Counted from the first letter of the stretch, positions 6,631 through 15,030 are shown. The stretch: 33,064 nucleotides of DNA from Candidatus Roizmanbacteria bacterium (GCA_027002315.1 JALWZV010000088.1:1-33064), one strand, 5' to 3'. Numbers and translations are program-made. Notes: generated from the sequence alone by a model not told the origin.

Positions 6631-8394
6631 TTACCAACTACCTCCTCCTCCTCCTCCAAAACCTCCTCCAGAAAATCCGCCACTACTAAAACCAGAGGAA
6701 AATCCACTACTGGAGGTTGTGGGAGTTGCAGAGGACCTAAAACTAGATAAAGAATTACCTAGACTGCTGGCAAGTAGCACCGTGTTAAAGTTTGAATCGT
6801 ACGTAGAGTACCAATCAGGTTGCTTAAGATTTAAGTTCTTCAATCTCTTTAGCCATATCTTCTCTACTCCAAACACTATGGCATAAGGCAACAACTTCTC
6901 AAACATCATTTGTTTGTTCGCCTGAAACTCCAACTGGCGCTCCTGACTAACCAAAAAATTCTTTAATGAAATTGCTTCATTTTGAGCATTAACACCAGAT
7001 AAAGTCTTCCTTGGCATGTTTAAACCAAAAAACAAGGAAGAAATCAACATAAGGGGATTAAATGTAAAAATAGAGGCTGAGAGCAAAGCATAATACTTTT
7101 TCCTTATCTTATCGGGATTTTTATCGAACAACCTTGATTTTACTACTTGAGCATAGATTAACTCTGTGACTTTTTGTATAGCAGTATATAGTTTCTTATC
7201 TTTAACTCTGATCTCCTTTTTCTCTCCAAAAAATTTACTGATTAACATTGACTCAAAAGGTAATAGCTTATCATCAGCTCCTTTTAATTTAATAAGGTAG
7301 AAGTCCTTTTTCTTTCTCTCATCTATTTTGATATATCCTCGTCTTGCTAAATCTATAACCGTTGCTAAAACATCTCTTAAATCAGCTTTTTCATCTATAA
7401 CCACTCCTACCTCTGCAGGAGTAAGAAAACGTTTGGGATTATTTGGGTCCTTTGGGGGATCAAACCATGCTCTAACTTGTCCAGTTATCGCTTTAGGATC
7501 GCGCCCCCGTTTAAACCAATCATAGGCAATCTTAACAGGATAAATTAAGTACCAGATTAATATCGCAAGAACTATGCTGATAAAAACTAACAATAACACT
7601 ATCTTCCCTATGAAAGTATCACCAAAATCAACTACTTCTTTAGCCTCAACATGAGCTATCCTATCAATTGGAAAGCCTATAACGACACTTAAGTTCTCAC
7701 CCCGTGACAGATAACGTTTTGTCGAGATGCTCACATAGTTAGCGTCTTTGTTAATCACACAGTTAGAAACTTTGCTTCCATACGCTCCAGTATAACAAGC
7801 CGATTTAACCTCGTAGGTTGAAATGTTTGTTGGAAATTTTATTATTGCCTGTGCACGAGTTATGGGCACCTTCCATTTATTTCCAACTACGTTCCAAAAA
7901 AGCTCATCGTGATCCGAGAAATAAGTTATAGCTCCCAAAACCTTGTACCTGATAACATAGCTGTGAAGACCTGCTATTGTTTTGTGCTTATCCCCTATTT
8001 TAAGGCGAACATTTTCGCCCTCACGCATCTTTGAAAAGGGATGAGGATTTCCTTTACTATCTGTTACAGAGATGTTGCTAAGTGTAATCTCATACTTCTT
8101 GCCGTTCTTGTTCTTTTTTCTCACAGGGATATCTCTGTAAATACCGTGTCTGTAATGAGCCCCGAAATCATAATCTATCTTCTCAATAATGTCCACTGTT
8201 GCATCTCTGTTGATTTTTATATTTGCATCAAAGCTGCGAATGTATTCTCCAAAATTTACTGTTTTGTTTGTTACCGTTACTTCTTCATGTTTAGAACTAT
8301 ACGAGTATGAATATGTGCTAGCTTGCACTCTACGGAAGCTCGAAAGAAGAAGTAAAATCAAGATTGCCATAGATTTTTGCCATCTTAATCTCAT
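6631..8394 (-). CDS. DUF2207 membrane protein with Gly-rich C-terminal tail
   Basis: A 587-residue protein with an N-terminal signal or anchor sequence (about 7-25). An extracellular DUF2207 domain follows: FDANIKINRDATVDIIEKI, GIYRDIPV and YVIRYKVLGAITYF. Then come a membrane helix near 265-290, a cytoplasmic region with ITGQVRAWFDPPKD and RGYIKID, and another hydrophobic patch near 445-470. The extreme end is Ser/Gly-rich and closes with GGGGGGSW, which is typical of this family and may be a sorting or packing tail. Function is not established for the family. It is convergent with the sortase gene, 6 bases apart. TATCAT lies 6 bases before the start ATG. Confidence 0.88.
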   Translation of the reverse strand: MRLRWQKSMAILILLLLSSFRRVQASTYSYSYSSKHEEVTVTNKTVNFGEYIRSFDANIKINRDATVDIIEKIDYDFGAHYRHGIYRDIPVRKKNKNGKKYEITLSNISVTDSKGNPHPFSKMREGENVRLKIGDKHKTIAGLHSYVIRYKVLGAITYFSDHDELFWNVVGNKWKVPITRAQAIIKFPTNISTYEVKSACYTGAYGSKVSNCVINKDANYVSISTKRYLSRGENLSVVIGFPIDRIAHVEAKEVVDFGDTFIGKIVLLLVFISIVLAILIWYLIYPVKIAYDWFKRGRDPKAITGQVRAWFDPPKDPNNPKRFLTPAEVGVVIDEKADLRDVLATVIDLARRGYIKIDERKKKDFYLIKLKGADDKLLPFESMLISKFFGEKKEIRVKDKKLYTAIQKVTELIYAQVVKSRLFDKNPDKIRKKYYALLSASIFTFNPLMLISSLFFGLNMPRKTLSGVNAQNEAISLKNFLVSQERQLEFQANKQMMFEKLLPYAIVFGVEKIWLKRLKNLNLKQPDWYSTYDSNFNTVLLASSLGNSLSSFRSSATPTTSSSGFSSGFSSGGFSGGGFGGGGGGSW

Positions 8395-8400
8395 TTAATT

Positions 8401-8406
8401 ATGATA
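8401..8406 (-). promoter_or_regulatory. -10-like element (TATCAT) of DUF2207 gene, leaderless type
   Basis: TATCAT on the minus strand ends 6 bases before the ATG at 8394, in the same position as the better hexamers elsewhere. It is weaker than consensus. Confidence 0.35.
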
Positions 8407-8441
8407 ACATAAGAATTAGTTAAATGGGGAATTTTGAGTAT

Positions 8442-8867
8442 TCATTTCCCTACCAATTTCTTAATCCAGGGAGAATCATCTGCTGAAAAATCAAGCAGCA
8501 CAAAAGATAAAACTGCAGTAAAAAGCATCCTTATAATATCTTTATCTTTACGCCGTCTTAATTCTTGTGCTTTTCTTTTATAAGCTTTTACACTGTCAAA
8601 ATAACCATCTCCGCTTTGATTTGGCTCCACAGTAGTCAGCTGGGTTGAGTTTGCGTTATGATCTGTAATATAACTTGCTAAAGGGTTGTTTCTCTTCATG
8701 TCAGTTATTTGTTCTTCCGTTCGTATAAAATTAAACATAGACAACCCAAAAATACCAATACTAACTAATCCCAAGGTTAATAAAACTCTTGTTTCAACCT
8801 TGAGTTCTTTACCTTTATCTCTCAATTTTTTAATCCCTCCATGTGCTCTATGTTTCTCCTTTGTCAT
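8442..8867 (-). CDS. Unrecognised protein with two membrane segments
   Basis: A 141-residue protein that I do not recognise. It has a basic N-terminus (1-25), a hydrophobic segment at about 29-48 (VLLTLGLVSIGIFGLSMFNF), a polar middle with an ITDHNANSTQ stretch, a basic helix (KAYKRKAQELRRRKDKD), and a second hydrophobic segment near 111-127. Both ends would then face the cytoplasm and the middle would be outside. Unlike most genes here it has a plausible ribosome-binding site (GAAAGG, about 11 bases upstream) and a TATAAT at 8893-8898, giving a leader of about 20 bases. It follows the cupin pseudogene on the same strand. Confidence 0.6.
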   Translation of the reverse strand: MTKEKHRAHGGIKKLRDKGKELKVETRVLLTLGLVSIGIFGLSMFNFIRTEEQITDMKRNNPLASYITDHNANSTQLTTVEPNQSGDGYFDSVKAYKRKAQELRRRKDKDIIRMLFTAVLSFVLLDFSADDSPWIKKLVGK

Positions 8868-8892
8868 ATTTTTATACCTTTCAGCTTTTAAA

Positions 8893-8898
8893 ATTATA
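8893..8898 (-). promoter_or_regulatory. -10 element (TATAAT) with short leader and ribosome-binding site
   Basis: TATAAT is 25 bases before the ATG at 8867 and is followed by GAAAGG, a usable Shine-Dalgarno. This gene therefore appears to have an ordinary led transcript, unlike many others in the window. Confidence 0.45.
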
Positions 8899-8949
8899 TC
8901 AAACAGCAGTAATTAACACGAACGAGAGATATTATATTAAGTAGGATAA

Positions 8950-9236
8950 TTATTTTATCCTTCTTTGCTCATCAATGACTTTATCTGTTCTCAACAGCTC
9001 TTTCTTGTTTTTACCTGAAAGTATTTGCTTAATAACGAGAAATCTAACTATTTTATTAGTATGATTCACGAAAGTATGAGATGTGTTTTCTGTTTCAATT
9101 AAATCTCCCGTACGAACAATTTCTTGAAATACCTTTTCATTCTCTTTCCATCTAACACTTAACTCTCCCTCTATACAACCCTTACTCCTTCCGGTTTATT
9201 TACATGAATGGCGTCCTTTTTACGAATGATTTTCAT
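8950..9236 (-). pseudogene. Cupin-domain protein, internally deleted
   Basis: Two cupin-like pieces lie in different frames. The first, from ATG at 9236, reads MKIIRKKDAIHVNKPEGVRV and then hits TAG at the junction near 9172-9180. The second reads IEGELSVRWKENEKVF, then TGDLIETENTSHTFVNHTNK and KIVRFLVIKQILSGKNKKEL, ending at TAA 8950-8952. The second piece is the C-terminal half of a cupin barrel (GDLIxxxNTxHTFxN). The missing stretch, estimated at 30-40 residues, should contain the His-rich first metal-binding motif. This looks like an internal deletion that also shifted frame, so no working metal site remains. It sits directly after the PsbP-like gene, whose TAA is at 9240-9242. Identification is from family pattern, not a search. 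Confidence 0.7.
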
Positions 9237-9239
9237 TTT

Positions 9240-9959
9240 TTAATTCAAGAATCGTGTTGTTGATACTATCCTGTCAAACATAGATTCTTCTTTTTGAGGT
9301 ATTTCTTGAGGTTCTCTATTATAAGAATATTGTTTTAAATTATCCTGTGGTAATTCCCATAAAACAAAGATTAAGTAATTTGACGATTGTGGAACAGCTA
9401 TCTCGTACTTAACATACGACTGTGGAATATTACCTCCAATAGCTCCGATTTTACCCTTTATCTTCATTGCTTCCTGATTATTAATTGTGATTTTTTTTAC
9501 TAAACTTGTCATCGGACAGTCTCCACGACAGTCTTTATAAGAATGATTAGAGATATACCAATAAATATTATGGTTAAGCAATGGTAAATCTTCTCTTAAC
9601 TTTCCTAATATATAAATTGAGGGATACTGGAAACTAAACCTGTATTGTGAATCTGTGTATGTTTTCCAATTTATAGTCGAACTATTTGTTAAAGTTGGTG
9701 ATCTTGAAATTAAAGGTTTTAATGTAACAGAAGGTTTATTGGCTGGATTTGGAGTTATCTGTATTTGTGTATTTTTTATTGACAACATCTGCTCTTCAAT
9801 AGATGAAATCTTTTGCTTTAACATGTTTATCTTTCTTTCATTTGTAGACTTCTGCCAAAAATAAACAGCAGATCCAACGATTATCGCTGTTAATAAAACA
9901 CTAATAATAATCATTACTATATGTTTATTTGAATCGTGATATTGAGCTTGTTCTTCCAT
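9240..9959 (-). CDS. Membrane-anchored PsbP-like surface protein
   Basis: A 239-residue protein with a short polar N-terminus, one membrane helix (about 14-34), a coiled-coil-like linker (INMLKQKISSIEEQMLSIKN), and a Thr/Pro/Ser-rich spacer. From residue about 97 there is a globular domain starting NWKTYTDSQYRFSFQYPSIY. That opening (WKTY...YxFxYP) is typical of the PsbP-like domain common in CPR and other bacterial surface proteins, whose role is unknown. CRGDC in the domain could form a disulfide. The start at 9959 has no Shine-Dalgarno. It is followed immediately by the cupin pseudogene. Confidence 0.65.
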   Translation of the reverse strand: MEEQAQYHDSNKHIVMIIISVLLTAIIVGSAVYFWQKSTNERKINMLKQKISSIEEQMLSIKNTQIQITPNPANKPSVTLKPLISRSPTLTNSSTINWKTYTDSQYRFSFQYPSIYILGKLREDLPLLNHNIYWYISNHSYKDCRGDCPMTSLVKKITINNQEAMKIKGKIGAIGGNIPQSYVKYEIAVPQSSNYLIFVLWELPQDNLKQYSYNREPQEIPQKEESMFDRIVSTTRFLN

Positions 9960-10105
9960 AGTTTTATTAAAAACGTTTATTACACTAAACCAAATTTAAA
10001 TACTAGTATACAACAAACTAACTAACAAACAATCCACGACCCTACGATCAGTAACTTAAGTAAAATCTGAATATTCTGTATCAAAGTTAAGACTTTACTC
10101 TTATC

Positions 10106-11458
10106 TCAGTTTAATAGGTAAATGGCCTTCTCTGTGCGATAATCAAAATTGTTTATTTCTTGTGTACTGTTATTTGAAAGATTCATTATATAATAACGCC
10201 AATGTGATTTAACTGAACCAGAATTATTCTCAGCTTCCCAATTTCCATAAAGTAGATATCTTCTATCTAAAGAGATGTCTAAAGTACTAATATTCTGGGT
10301 ACCTAATTCCATCTTTTTTATCCGTGTTTTTGCTCCATCTGTAAGATTAATTGCCCAAATACCAGGATCTTTTTTTACTACTCCATAAATAACTTCAGAG
10401 CTACTAACAACAATAGGGTTATTATTATTTGATTGAGCATCGGATACAGAAAATGGTATAACTGGAACTTCTTCCAGATTACTATCTAATTCTTTATAAG
10501 AATTATCTACCAAATTAATTATCCCTACTTTCCAATTAATCGGAGTTTTCTTTCCACCATACCAACTCTCTGTAAAAAAAACAATCATCTTTGTCTCATT
10601 GGGAGATGGATAAACGCTGAAATCATAAGCCTTATCTTTATTTGTAAAAACCTCTGTCTGAGTGCCATCTTGAACATTAACCTTTATCAAATCAAACGCT
10701 CTTCTGAAATATAAAAATTTTGCATTAGGTGAAACAGAAACCAATTCGCCTGAAAAAGAAGTAAGGGTTGTAGTTAGTTTCTCTTTCTTCGTACTTAAAT
10801 TATAAATATAAAGCATATGTTCACGAGATGAACGTGAATCAATTACTTTATCATAGGCTAAATATTTACCATTTGACGACCACTGAGGTTTAGTAAATTT
10901 CCAAACTCCGTTTGTAACCAAGAGTTTAGTTCTGCTTTGAAAATCATAAATCCAAAGTTCGGTCTGACCTACATTAGCATGATATTCCTTCTCACACTCG
11001 CTATTTAACATTGTTATATAAGCTATTTGTGTCTTGTCAGGAGACAAACTAGGGACTAAATAACAACCATCAACTTTGATTAACTCTTTTTTTTCACCCG
11101 TTTGCACATTGAGTGAACTTAGAGTCACGCTTCCGTTTTTTTGATGCTTAGAATAATCAGATATCTTTCTCTTGACAAACAACACCATTGGCATCGTTTT
11201 TGTAACTTTCTGTTGAGTTTGTGTTGGAAACTGAGTTGCCTGTTTAGAAACAGTAACTTGTCCTAAAGAACTTTTTTTATCCTTACCCCCCAATTTAAAA
11301 ACTAACCATGCCAAGCTTATTACCAATATAAATAAAAAAAATGTAGCAACCATCCAGTAGTTTACTCTTAATTTATTAGAAAAACTGGTAGGTTGATTGA
11401 GACCCTCTTGCTTTACATGTTGAGCGCTCTGATTATTTATAACTATCTGATTTTCCAT
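10106..11458 (-). CDS. Membrane-anchored TolB/WD40-like beta-propeller protein
   Basis: A 450-residue protein with one membrane helix (about 34-57), then a Thr/Gln-rich linker and a beta-propeller made of TolB-like blades. The blade motifs are SLSPDKTQIAYITM (with WIYDF after it), QWSSNGKYLAYDKV, SVSPNAKFLYFRRA, SPNETKMIVFFTE and ISLDRRYLLYGNW. The propeller would sit outside the membrane and bind protein or glycan; no enzymatic motif is visible. It is separated from neighbours by about 150 bases on each side, so it is probably a single-gene unit. Confidence 0.75.
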   Translation of the reverse strand: MENQIVINNQSAQHVKQEGLNQPTSFSNKLRVNYWMVATFFLFILVISLAWLVFKLGGKDKKSSLGQVTVSKQATQFPTQTQQKVTKTMPMVLFVKRKISDYSKHQKNGSVTLSSLNVQTGEKKELIKVDGCYLVPSLSPDKTQIAYITMLNSECEKEYHANVGQTELWIYDFQSRTKLLVTNGVWKFTKPQWSSNGKYLAYDKVIDSRSSREHMLYIYNLSTKKEKLTTTLTSFSGELVSVSPNAKFLYFRRAFDLIKVNVQDGTQTEVFTNKDKAYDFSVYPSPNETKMIVFFTESWYGGKKTPINWKVGIINLVDNSYKELDSNLEEVPVIPFSVSDAQSNNNNPIVVSSSEVIYGVVKKDPGIWAINLTDGAKTRIKKMELGTQNISTLDISLDRRYLLYGNWEAENNSGSVKSHWRYYIMNLSNNSTQEINNFDYRTEKAIYLLN

Positions 11459-11608
11459 TTTTTATCTCTTAAATAGAGGATACCATATTTTCTTTTTAAA
11501 ACTAGTCAATAAATACATAAGATTATACCGCTAACTGAAATCCTAAAGAGGTTTAGTTCTAACATATAAAGAAAAGGCTTATTGTAAACAAACTACGATC
11601 TTATCCAG

Positions 11609-11944
11609 TTACTTTCTCTTAGCATAAGCAAGCATAAAAAAACGAAAATACTCCCTGAGCCATCTTTCAGTTAAATTAAACGGGTTTTTACCTACAAAAT
11701 ACTCTCCTAACATCTCATTCAATCGGCACAATTCTTTGAGAGAGTTCTTGTTTTTGCCATCTTCTATTGTGTAGTGTAAAAGTTCAAGGCCACGGTATAA
11801 TGATGCCAATTTCATCTTCTCATCTTTTTTTCTTGCAAAATCCAGCGCCCTCTCTATCTCTGATCCAACATTGCTCATCTGTTCTTCTAATGAACGTCTA
11901 AACCAATCTCTTTTTGAAAAACCTTTATGGAGTGTCATCTTCAA
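11609..11944 (-). CDS. Conserved hypothetical helical protein
   Basis: A 111-residue, mostly helical, charged protein without membrane segments. The pattern EEQMSNVGSEIERALDFARK, then LYRGLELLHYTIEDGKNKNS and a Trp/Phe-rich end resembles a small conserved family I remember from CPR and some archaea, with no known function. Its start overlaps the end of the upstream DUF5674 gene by 20 bases, so the two are almost certainly translated from one message. Confidence 0.55.
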   Translation of the reverse strand: MKMTLHKGFSKRDWFRRSLEEQMSNVGSEIERALDFARKKDEKMKLASLYRGLELLHYTIEDGKNKNSLKELCRLNEMLGEYFVGKNPFNLTERWLREYFRFFMLAYAKRK

Positions 11945-12284
11945 CTAAAAAACTAACAACCTCTATTATCTTATCTTTTATACCTTTATCTTCAACCGTT
12001 CGTGATAAATTGTTTTGTGACGGTCTCAAATTAATTATTGAGTCTATCTCTATCCAACTTTTATCTGGATACTTTTCCGGATATAAATTTATTCCCCAAA
12101 GATTATTTTGTTTACTTCCTTTACTAAGCAAAACACTTTCTTCATCTGCATGAAGTTGTCCCCCAATAATCATAACCTCTCTTTCTATATCCACAACGCC
12201 CTTAATTAATGCTCCGTACATATCTAAAGACAACTTTTTAAGAAGGCTTAATTTTACTTTTCTTTTTTTTGATACCAGCACCAT
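11925..12284 (-). CDS. DUF5674 family protein
   Basis: A 119-residue cytoplasmic protein with the DUF5674 core: MYGALIKGVVDIEREVMIIG, GQLHADEESVLLSKGSKQNN, LWGINLYPEKYP, EIDSIINLRPSQNNLSRTVE. The HADEE stretch and the acidic/Asn residues are strongly conserved as I remember the family, but no biochemical role is known. It is the first gene of a two-gene unit with the helical hypothetical. A TAAAAT hexamer sits 9 bases before the ATG. Confidence 0.8.
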   Translation of the reverse strand: MVLVSKKRKVKLSLLKKLSLDMYGALIKGVVDIEREVMIIGGQLHADEESVLLSKGSKQNNLWGINLYPEKYPDKSWIEIDSIINLRPSQNNLSRTVEDKGIKDKIIEVVSFLVEDDTP

Positions 12285-12293
12285 GATAATCTA

Positions 12294-12299
12294 ATTTTA
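12294..12299 (-). promoter_or_regulatory. -10 element (TAAAAT) of DUF5674 gene, leaderless type
   Basis: TAAAAT on the minus strand ends 9 bases before the ATG at 12284. There is no ribosome-binding site. Confidence 0.4.
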
Positions 12300-12336
12300 G
12301 CAAATTAATTAAAGATTCTCGATTTAACCAAGAAAG

Positions 12337-12606
12337 TTATCTACTAATCTTGTGGTACTTGACCCATGAAAAGTACTTAACAGGAAAATCTTCTCCTGTA
12401 GCCCTCTCTATTAGTACAACAAAAGATGGTTCTATATCAAATGATGTTTTATAATATCCATCTGGAGTTGGCCCAGAAGCGCAAGAATAAGAAGGAACTT
12501 TACACCCAACATAAACAGGAAACAGAGCAATAACGAGTAATATCGTTATTATTAAAGCCCAGATATGTTTTTTAATAAAACTTTTTAGATTCTCCTTCTT
12601 AATCAT
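12337..12606 (-). CDS. Small single-pass membrane protein
   Basis: An 89-residue protein that I do not recognise by family. It has a basic N-terminus (1-14) and a hydrophobic segment IWALIITILLVIALFPVYVG (15-34), then an outside-facing tail with two Cys (CKVPSYSC) that could form a disulfide. Its GPTPDGYYKTSFDIEPSFVV stretch hints at a small beta domain. A TATAAT 12 bases upstream of the ATG would give a leader of about 5 bases. Confidence 0.5.
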   Translation of the reverse strand: MIKKENLKSFIKKHIWALIITILLVIALFPVYVGCKVPSYSCASGPTPDGYYKTSFDIEPSFVVLIERATGEDFPVKYFSWVKYHKISR

Positions 12607-12647
12607 GGATCTACTCTAATTATACATTAACCTACAAAAGTGTTAAG

Positions 12648-13022
12648 TTAAAGATTGAAAAAGTCCGTTTTCTTATTTCTATCTATCAATTTATGAGCTT
12701 GTCTCATTTCTTCTGGAGTATAAATATGGATTATCTTAAACTTCCCAGATGTTGTTTTTTTAACATTATCGTGATGAATCTCAATTATATGGATTAGCCC
12801 CCAATAAAGCCATTTCCCATTAATGTTTTGGACTAAAAAGTTACGAACGGGAGGCAACTTATACACTCTGACCCCAGGCTTATTCTTAAACTCAAAAACC
12901 ACATTGCTAAAATCAGAGGCTTTAAATGGTTTTACCTTGTGTTTTTCGTAAACTAAAGCTTTCGGAAAGCCTTGTTCTCTGGTTATCTGTAAAGTGTCAT
13001 TTATCTCTACTAAACTTCCCAT
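12648..13022 (-). CDS. Conserved CPR hypothetical protein
   Basis: A 124-residue soluble protein, starting MGSLVEINDTLQITREQGFP and ending with ARG/LYS-rich helix residues (AHKLIDRNKKTDFF). It is a beta-rich small protein with a recurring pattern (VFEFKNKPGVRVYKLPPVRN, GKWLYWGLIHIIEI) that I remember as widespread in CPR genomes with no assigned function. The frame stays open upstream to a TTG at 13055, but the ATG at 13022 is preferred: TATAAT lies 9 bases before it and the extension would overlap the upstream cupin gene. Confidence 0.6.
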   Translation of the reverse strand: MGSLVEINDTLQITREQGFPKALVYEKHKVKPFKASDFSNVVFEFKNKPGVRVYKLPPVRNFLVQNINGKWLYWGLIHIIEIHHDNVKKTTSGKFKIIHIYTPEEMRQAHKLIDRNKKTDFFNL

Positions 13023-13031
13023 AATATCAAA

Positions 13032-13037
13032 ATTATA
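13032..13037 (-). promoter_or_regulatory. -10 element (TATAAT), leaderless type
   Basis: A perfect TATAAT on the minus strand ends 9 bases before the ATG at 13022. It lies inside the longer open frame and supports the shorter start. Confidence 0.55.
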
Positions 13038-13047
13038 CACTAATAAG

Positions 13048-13389
13048 TCAATCAATAATTTTGTGTTGTTCTAGACTCCATCTTGGTACATTAACCAAAG
13101 CTAAAAATAATTTTTTGCCCTCCACCCAGTACTTTTCTCCCTTCTCAAAAAAGTAAAAGTCACCTTCTTCTATATTGAAATCTCCTTTGTCTGAATGAAT
13201 AATTCCTGACCCAGAAATAACATAATAAATCTCCTCACACTCTAGATTTGTAACCCTCTTTTTGTCTGGATAACGTCCGTTAATAAGGGTTGTGGCAAAA
13301 CTCAAATTCTCACTCGGCACACGATACTCCCAAACCGTACAGTCTTTGGAGTTTTGTATTTTAATAGCTTTATCCTTTTTCACTAACAT
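13048..13389 (-). CDS. Single-domain cupin protein
   Basis: A 113-residue cupin barrel. The first motif region is NLECEEIYYVISGSGIIHSD, followed by GDFNIEEGDFYFFEKGEKYW, the usual G-(D)-x-x-x-x-x-G-D pattern. The first-motif His residues of classical cupins are not obvious, with Glu and Cys in that region, so metal binding is uncertain. It may bind a sugar or small carboxylate. A perfect TATAAT is 7 bases before the start. No pathway context is visible. Confidence 0.8.
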   Translation of the reverse strand: MLVKKDKAIKIQNSKDCTVWEYRVPSENLSFATTLINGRYPDKKRVTNLECEEIYYVISGSGIIHSDKGDFNIEEGDFYFFEKGEKYWVEGKKLFLALVNVPRWSLEQHKIID

Positions 13390-13396
13390 AAAAATT

Positions 13397-13402
13397 ATTA
13401 TA
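13397..13402 (-). promoter_or_regulatory. -10 element (TATAAT) of cupin gene, leaderless type
   Basis: A perfect TATAAT on the minus strand ends 7 bases before the ATG at 13389. No ribosome-binding site is seen. Confidence 0.55.
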
Positions 13403-13449
13403 TCTTACTCCAAGTTCTTTTACTATCAGAAACTCCCTAAACCCGTTCT

Positions 13450-13845
13450 TTAAGCAAATTTAAGTTGAGGAATAATACGAAAATGTTTTTTGTTGAAAGT
13501 TAGAAGAGGAGCATCAAGATACAAAGCCGTTGCTCCAATTAAAAGATCAGCCAAATGAATATGTTGATAGAGTTTTTTTTCATAATTCAATTTAGCTGCG
13601 ATCTTGGTTATAGAACTATTTACATTCTCAACCTCAAACAGCCTTAATAAAGCGCTGCTTTGCTCATAAAGATCTTTCTCTTTTGGATCAATACCAGTAA
13701 AATACTCAAAAATTGTTATGACAGAAATTTTTAGCCTTATATCTTTCTTCTTGGCTAAATTAAAATACTTATCTAAAAAATTAGAGTCAGTTTTTACGTG
13801 GTTTATAATGACATCTGTGTCAACAAGGATTATTTTATTAGCCAT
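13450..13845 (-). CDS. PIN-domain toxin (VapC-like RNase)
   Basis: A 131-residue PIN-fold ribonuclease, the toxin of a type II toxin-antitoxin pair. The acidic metal-binding residues are in place: D9 and D11 in ILVDTDVII, E47 in FEYFTG, and D100 in HLADLLIGATA. The end has LLTFNKKHF (114-122), the usual late PIN motif. It would cut RNA, possibly tRNA or rRNA as other VapC proteins do; the target is not known. It overlaps the antitoxin gene by 16 bases, which ties their translation together. Confidence 0.9.
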   Translation of the reverse strand: MANKIILVDTDVIINHVKTDSNFLDKYFNLAKKKDIRLKISVITIFEYFTGIDPKEKDLYEQSSALLRLFEVENVNSSITKIAAKLNYEKKLYQHIHLADLLIGATALYLDAPLLTFNKKHFRIIPQLKFA

Positions 13846-14120
13846 TTTCTTATGGTTTTTAAGTAATTTTTCTCTTGTCGTATAACTCTCTTATCCTCTT
13901 GATAAGGAAAAAGATTGGCTCTTTTTTTTAAAATTCCTCGTGTCTTTTCTATAATTGCCTCCTTATCCTCAAATGAAGGTACATAACCAGGGTAAATCTT
14001 TAAGACTATTTTATTTCTCCTTTTCACCCAAACTTCTTTTTTTTCAATATTAACCCAATTAATTAACTCAAACCATTTATTTCTGGCTGTAGTCGCAGAG
14101 ATTATTTTTATATTTCTCAT
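13830..14120 (-). CDS. Phd/YefM-type antitoxin
   Basis: A 96-residue partner of the PIN toxin. The N-terminal 45 residues match the Phd/YefM DNA-binding fold: IKIISATTARNKWFELINWV, then KKEVWVKRRNKIVLKIYPG. The rest (about 50-96) is a basic, probably disordered toxin-neutralising arm. Antitoxins of this type repress their own promoter. A consensus promoter lies directly upstream, with repeated ACATG/TGTACAT sequences within it that could be the operator. The start ATG at 14120 is 8 bases after the -10 element. Confidence 0.85.
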   Translation of the reverse strand: MRNIKIISATTARNKWFELINWVNIEKKEVWVKRRNKIVLKIYPGYVPSFEDKEAIIEKTRGILKKRANLFPYQEDKRVIRQEKNYLKTIRKWLIK

Positions 14121-14128
14121 ACATGTCC

Positions 14129-14157
14129 ATTATAGCCAAAATGTACACTCATGTCAA
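14129..14157 (-). promoter_or_regulatory. Consensus promoter of the toxin-antitoxin operon
   Basis: On the minus strand TTGACA (14152-14157), a 17-base spacer, and TATAAT (14129-14134) match the sigma-70 consensus exactly. The ATG follows the -10 by 8 bases, so the message should be leaderless. ACATG, TGTACAT and ACATGT sequences in and after the spacer form imperfect inverted repeats and are candidate antitoxin operators. Confidence 0.75.
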
Positions 14158-14318
14158 AAGGGTGTGTAAAGCAAAAATTATATATGTTGATATAAAAGTG
14201 TTCCCTATGCATCTCAATTTGCATAAGTTGTCCTTTTGTATAAGGCCTTACTTTTTTACCGATATCTTTGCTCAAGGTTATTCTTAGAGGTGGATGGCGC
14301 TTTGAATCCTCAGATCAT

Positions 14319-14804
14319 CTATTTAGAAAACTTCTCTATCAACTTAAACGCTTCTTTAGACATCATTTTCAAGAAACTAAGATCATCAGCTTTCGGCGGA
14401 AACGATCCATACTTGAGAATAATTTCTACTACATCTTGGTCAAAAATACTCAATTTATCAGCAACTTGAAATATCTTCCCTTCAATTGTTTTAGGGTTTT
14501 TATCACTGCCATGATTTAAAACACAGTCTTCTAAAACATCACTTACTTCGTACCCTAACTCTTTTAAAATAGGAACAGCATAATCAGCGTGATGTTTAAA
14601 ATCAACAGAGTATCCTATGTCGTGAACCCAGCCTGCAATTTCAAAAATATCACTGTAAATGCCTAACTTTTGAGCTATCATTTTTGCCACCCTGCCGACT
14701 TTTTCGGAATGCACAAGAAAGAAATCCCTCTGATCAGCAGGATTTATCTTGCAAGACATATCCATAGCAATTTGCTTGGCTTTTGATAAATTTAGTGTTT
14801 TCAT
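14319..14804 (-). CDS. HD-domain phosphohydrolase
   Basis: A 161-residue HD protein. Metal-binding residues can be read in order: H32 (VHSEKVGRVA), H61-D62 (GWVHDIGY), H71/H72 (FKHHADY), H98 (CVLNHGSD) and D116 (VADKLSIFD). This is the small soluble HD class that hydrolyses nucleotides or other phosphoesters; the substrate cannot be told. It stands alone, with about 200 bases free on each side. No Shine-Dalgarno or close -10 was found for the ATG at 14804. Confidence 0.88.
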   Translation of the reverse strand: MKTLNLSKAKQIAMDMSCKINPADQRDFFLVHSEKVGRVAKMIAQKLGIYSDIFEIAGWVHDIGYSVDFKHHADYAVPILKELGYEVSDVLEDCVLNHGSDKNPKTIEGKIFQVADKLSIFDQDVVEIILKYGSFPPKADDLSFLKMMSKEAFKLIEKFSK

Positions 14805-15030
14805 ATTGGCTTTTTTGACAAATCCCTATTCAAAATCTACACAACGTTTGCGTACATTTTGTGTTTTCCAATCTCTTGTTTATTTTATCAAATCTCGACA
14901 AGGTATTGGTAAAAACTATACATAATAAGATTTTTGATAAGCCTGAACGAAACTGAGTTTCAAATTGTGGTGACTGTAAAAGAAGCAAATTTGAGACAAT
15001 AAATCAAAAATAAACCAAGTTTAAAAACTT

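Noticed and set aside
8041..8398. Plus-strand frames opposite the DUF2207 gene
   Set aside because: They are antisense shadows without domains or start signals.
13023..13055. TTG start upstream for the 13.0-kb hypothetical
   Set aside because: It would overlap the cupin gene, lacks a ribosome-binding site, and the TATAAT lies inside it. The ATG at 13022 fits better.
14236..14519. Plus-strand frames opposite the HD gene end
   Set aside because: They run antisense to the HD gene and show no recognisable family.
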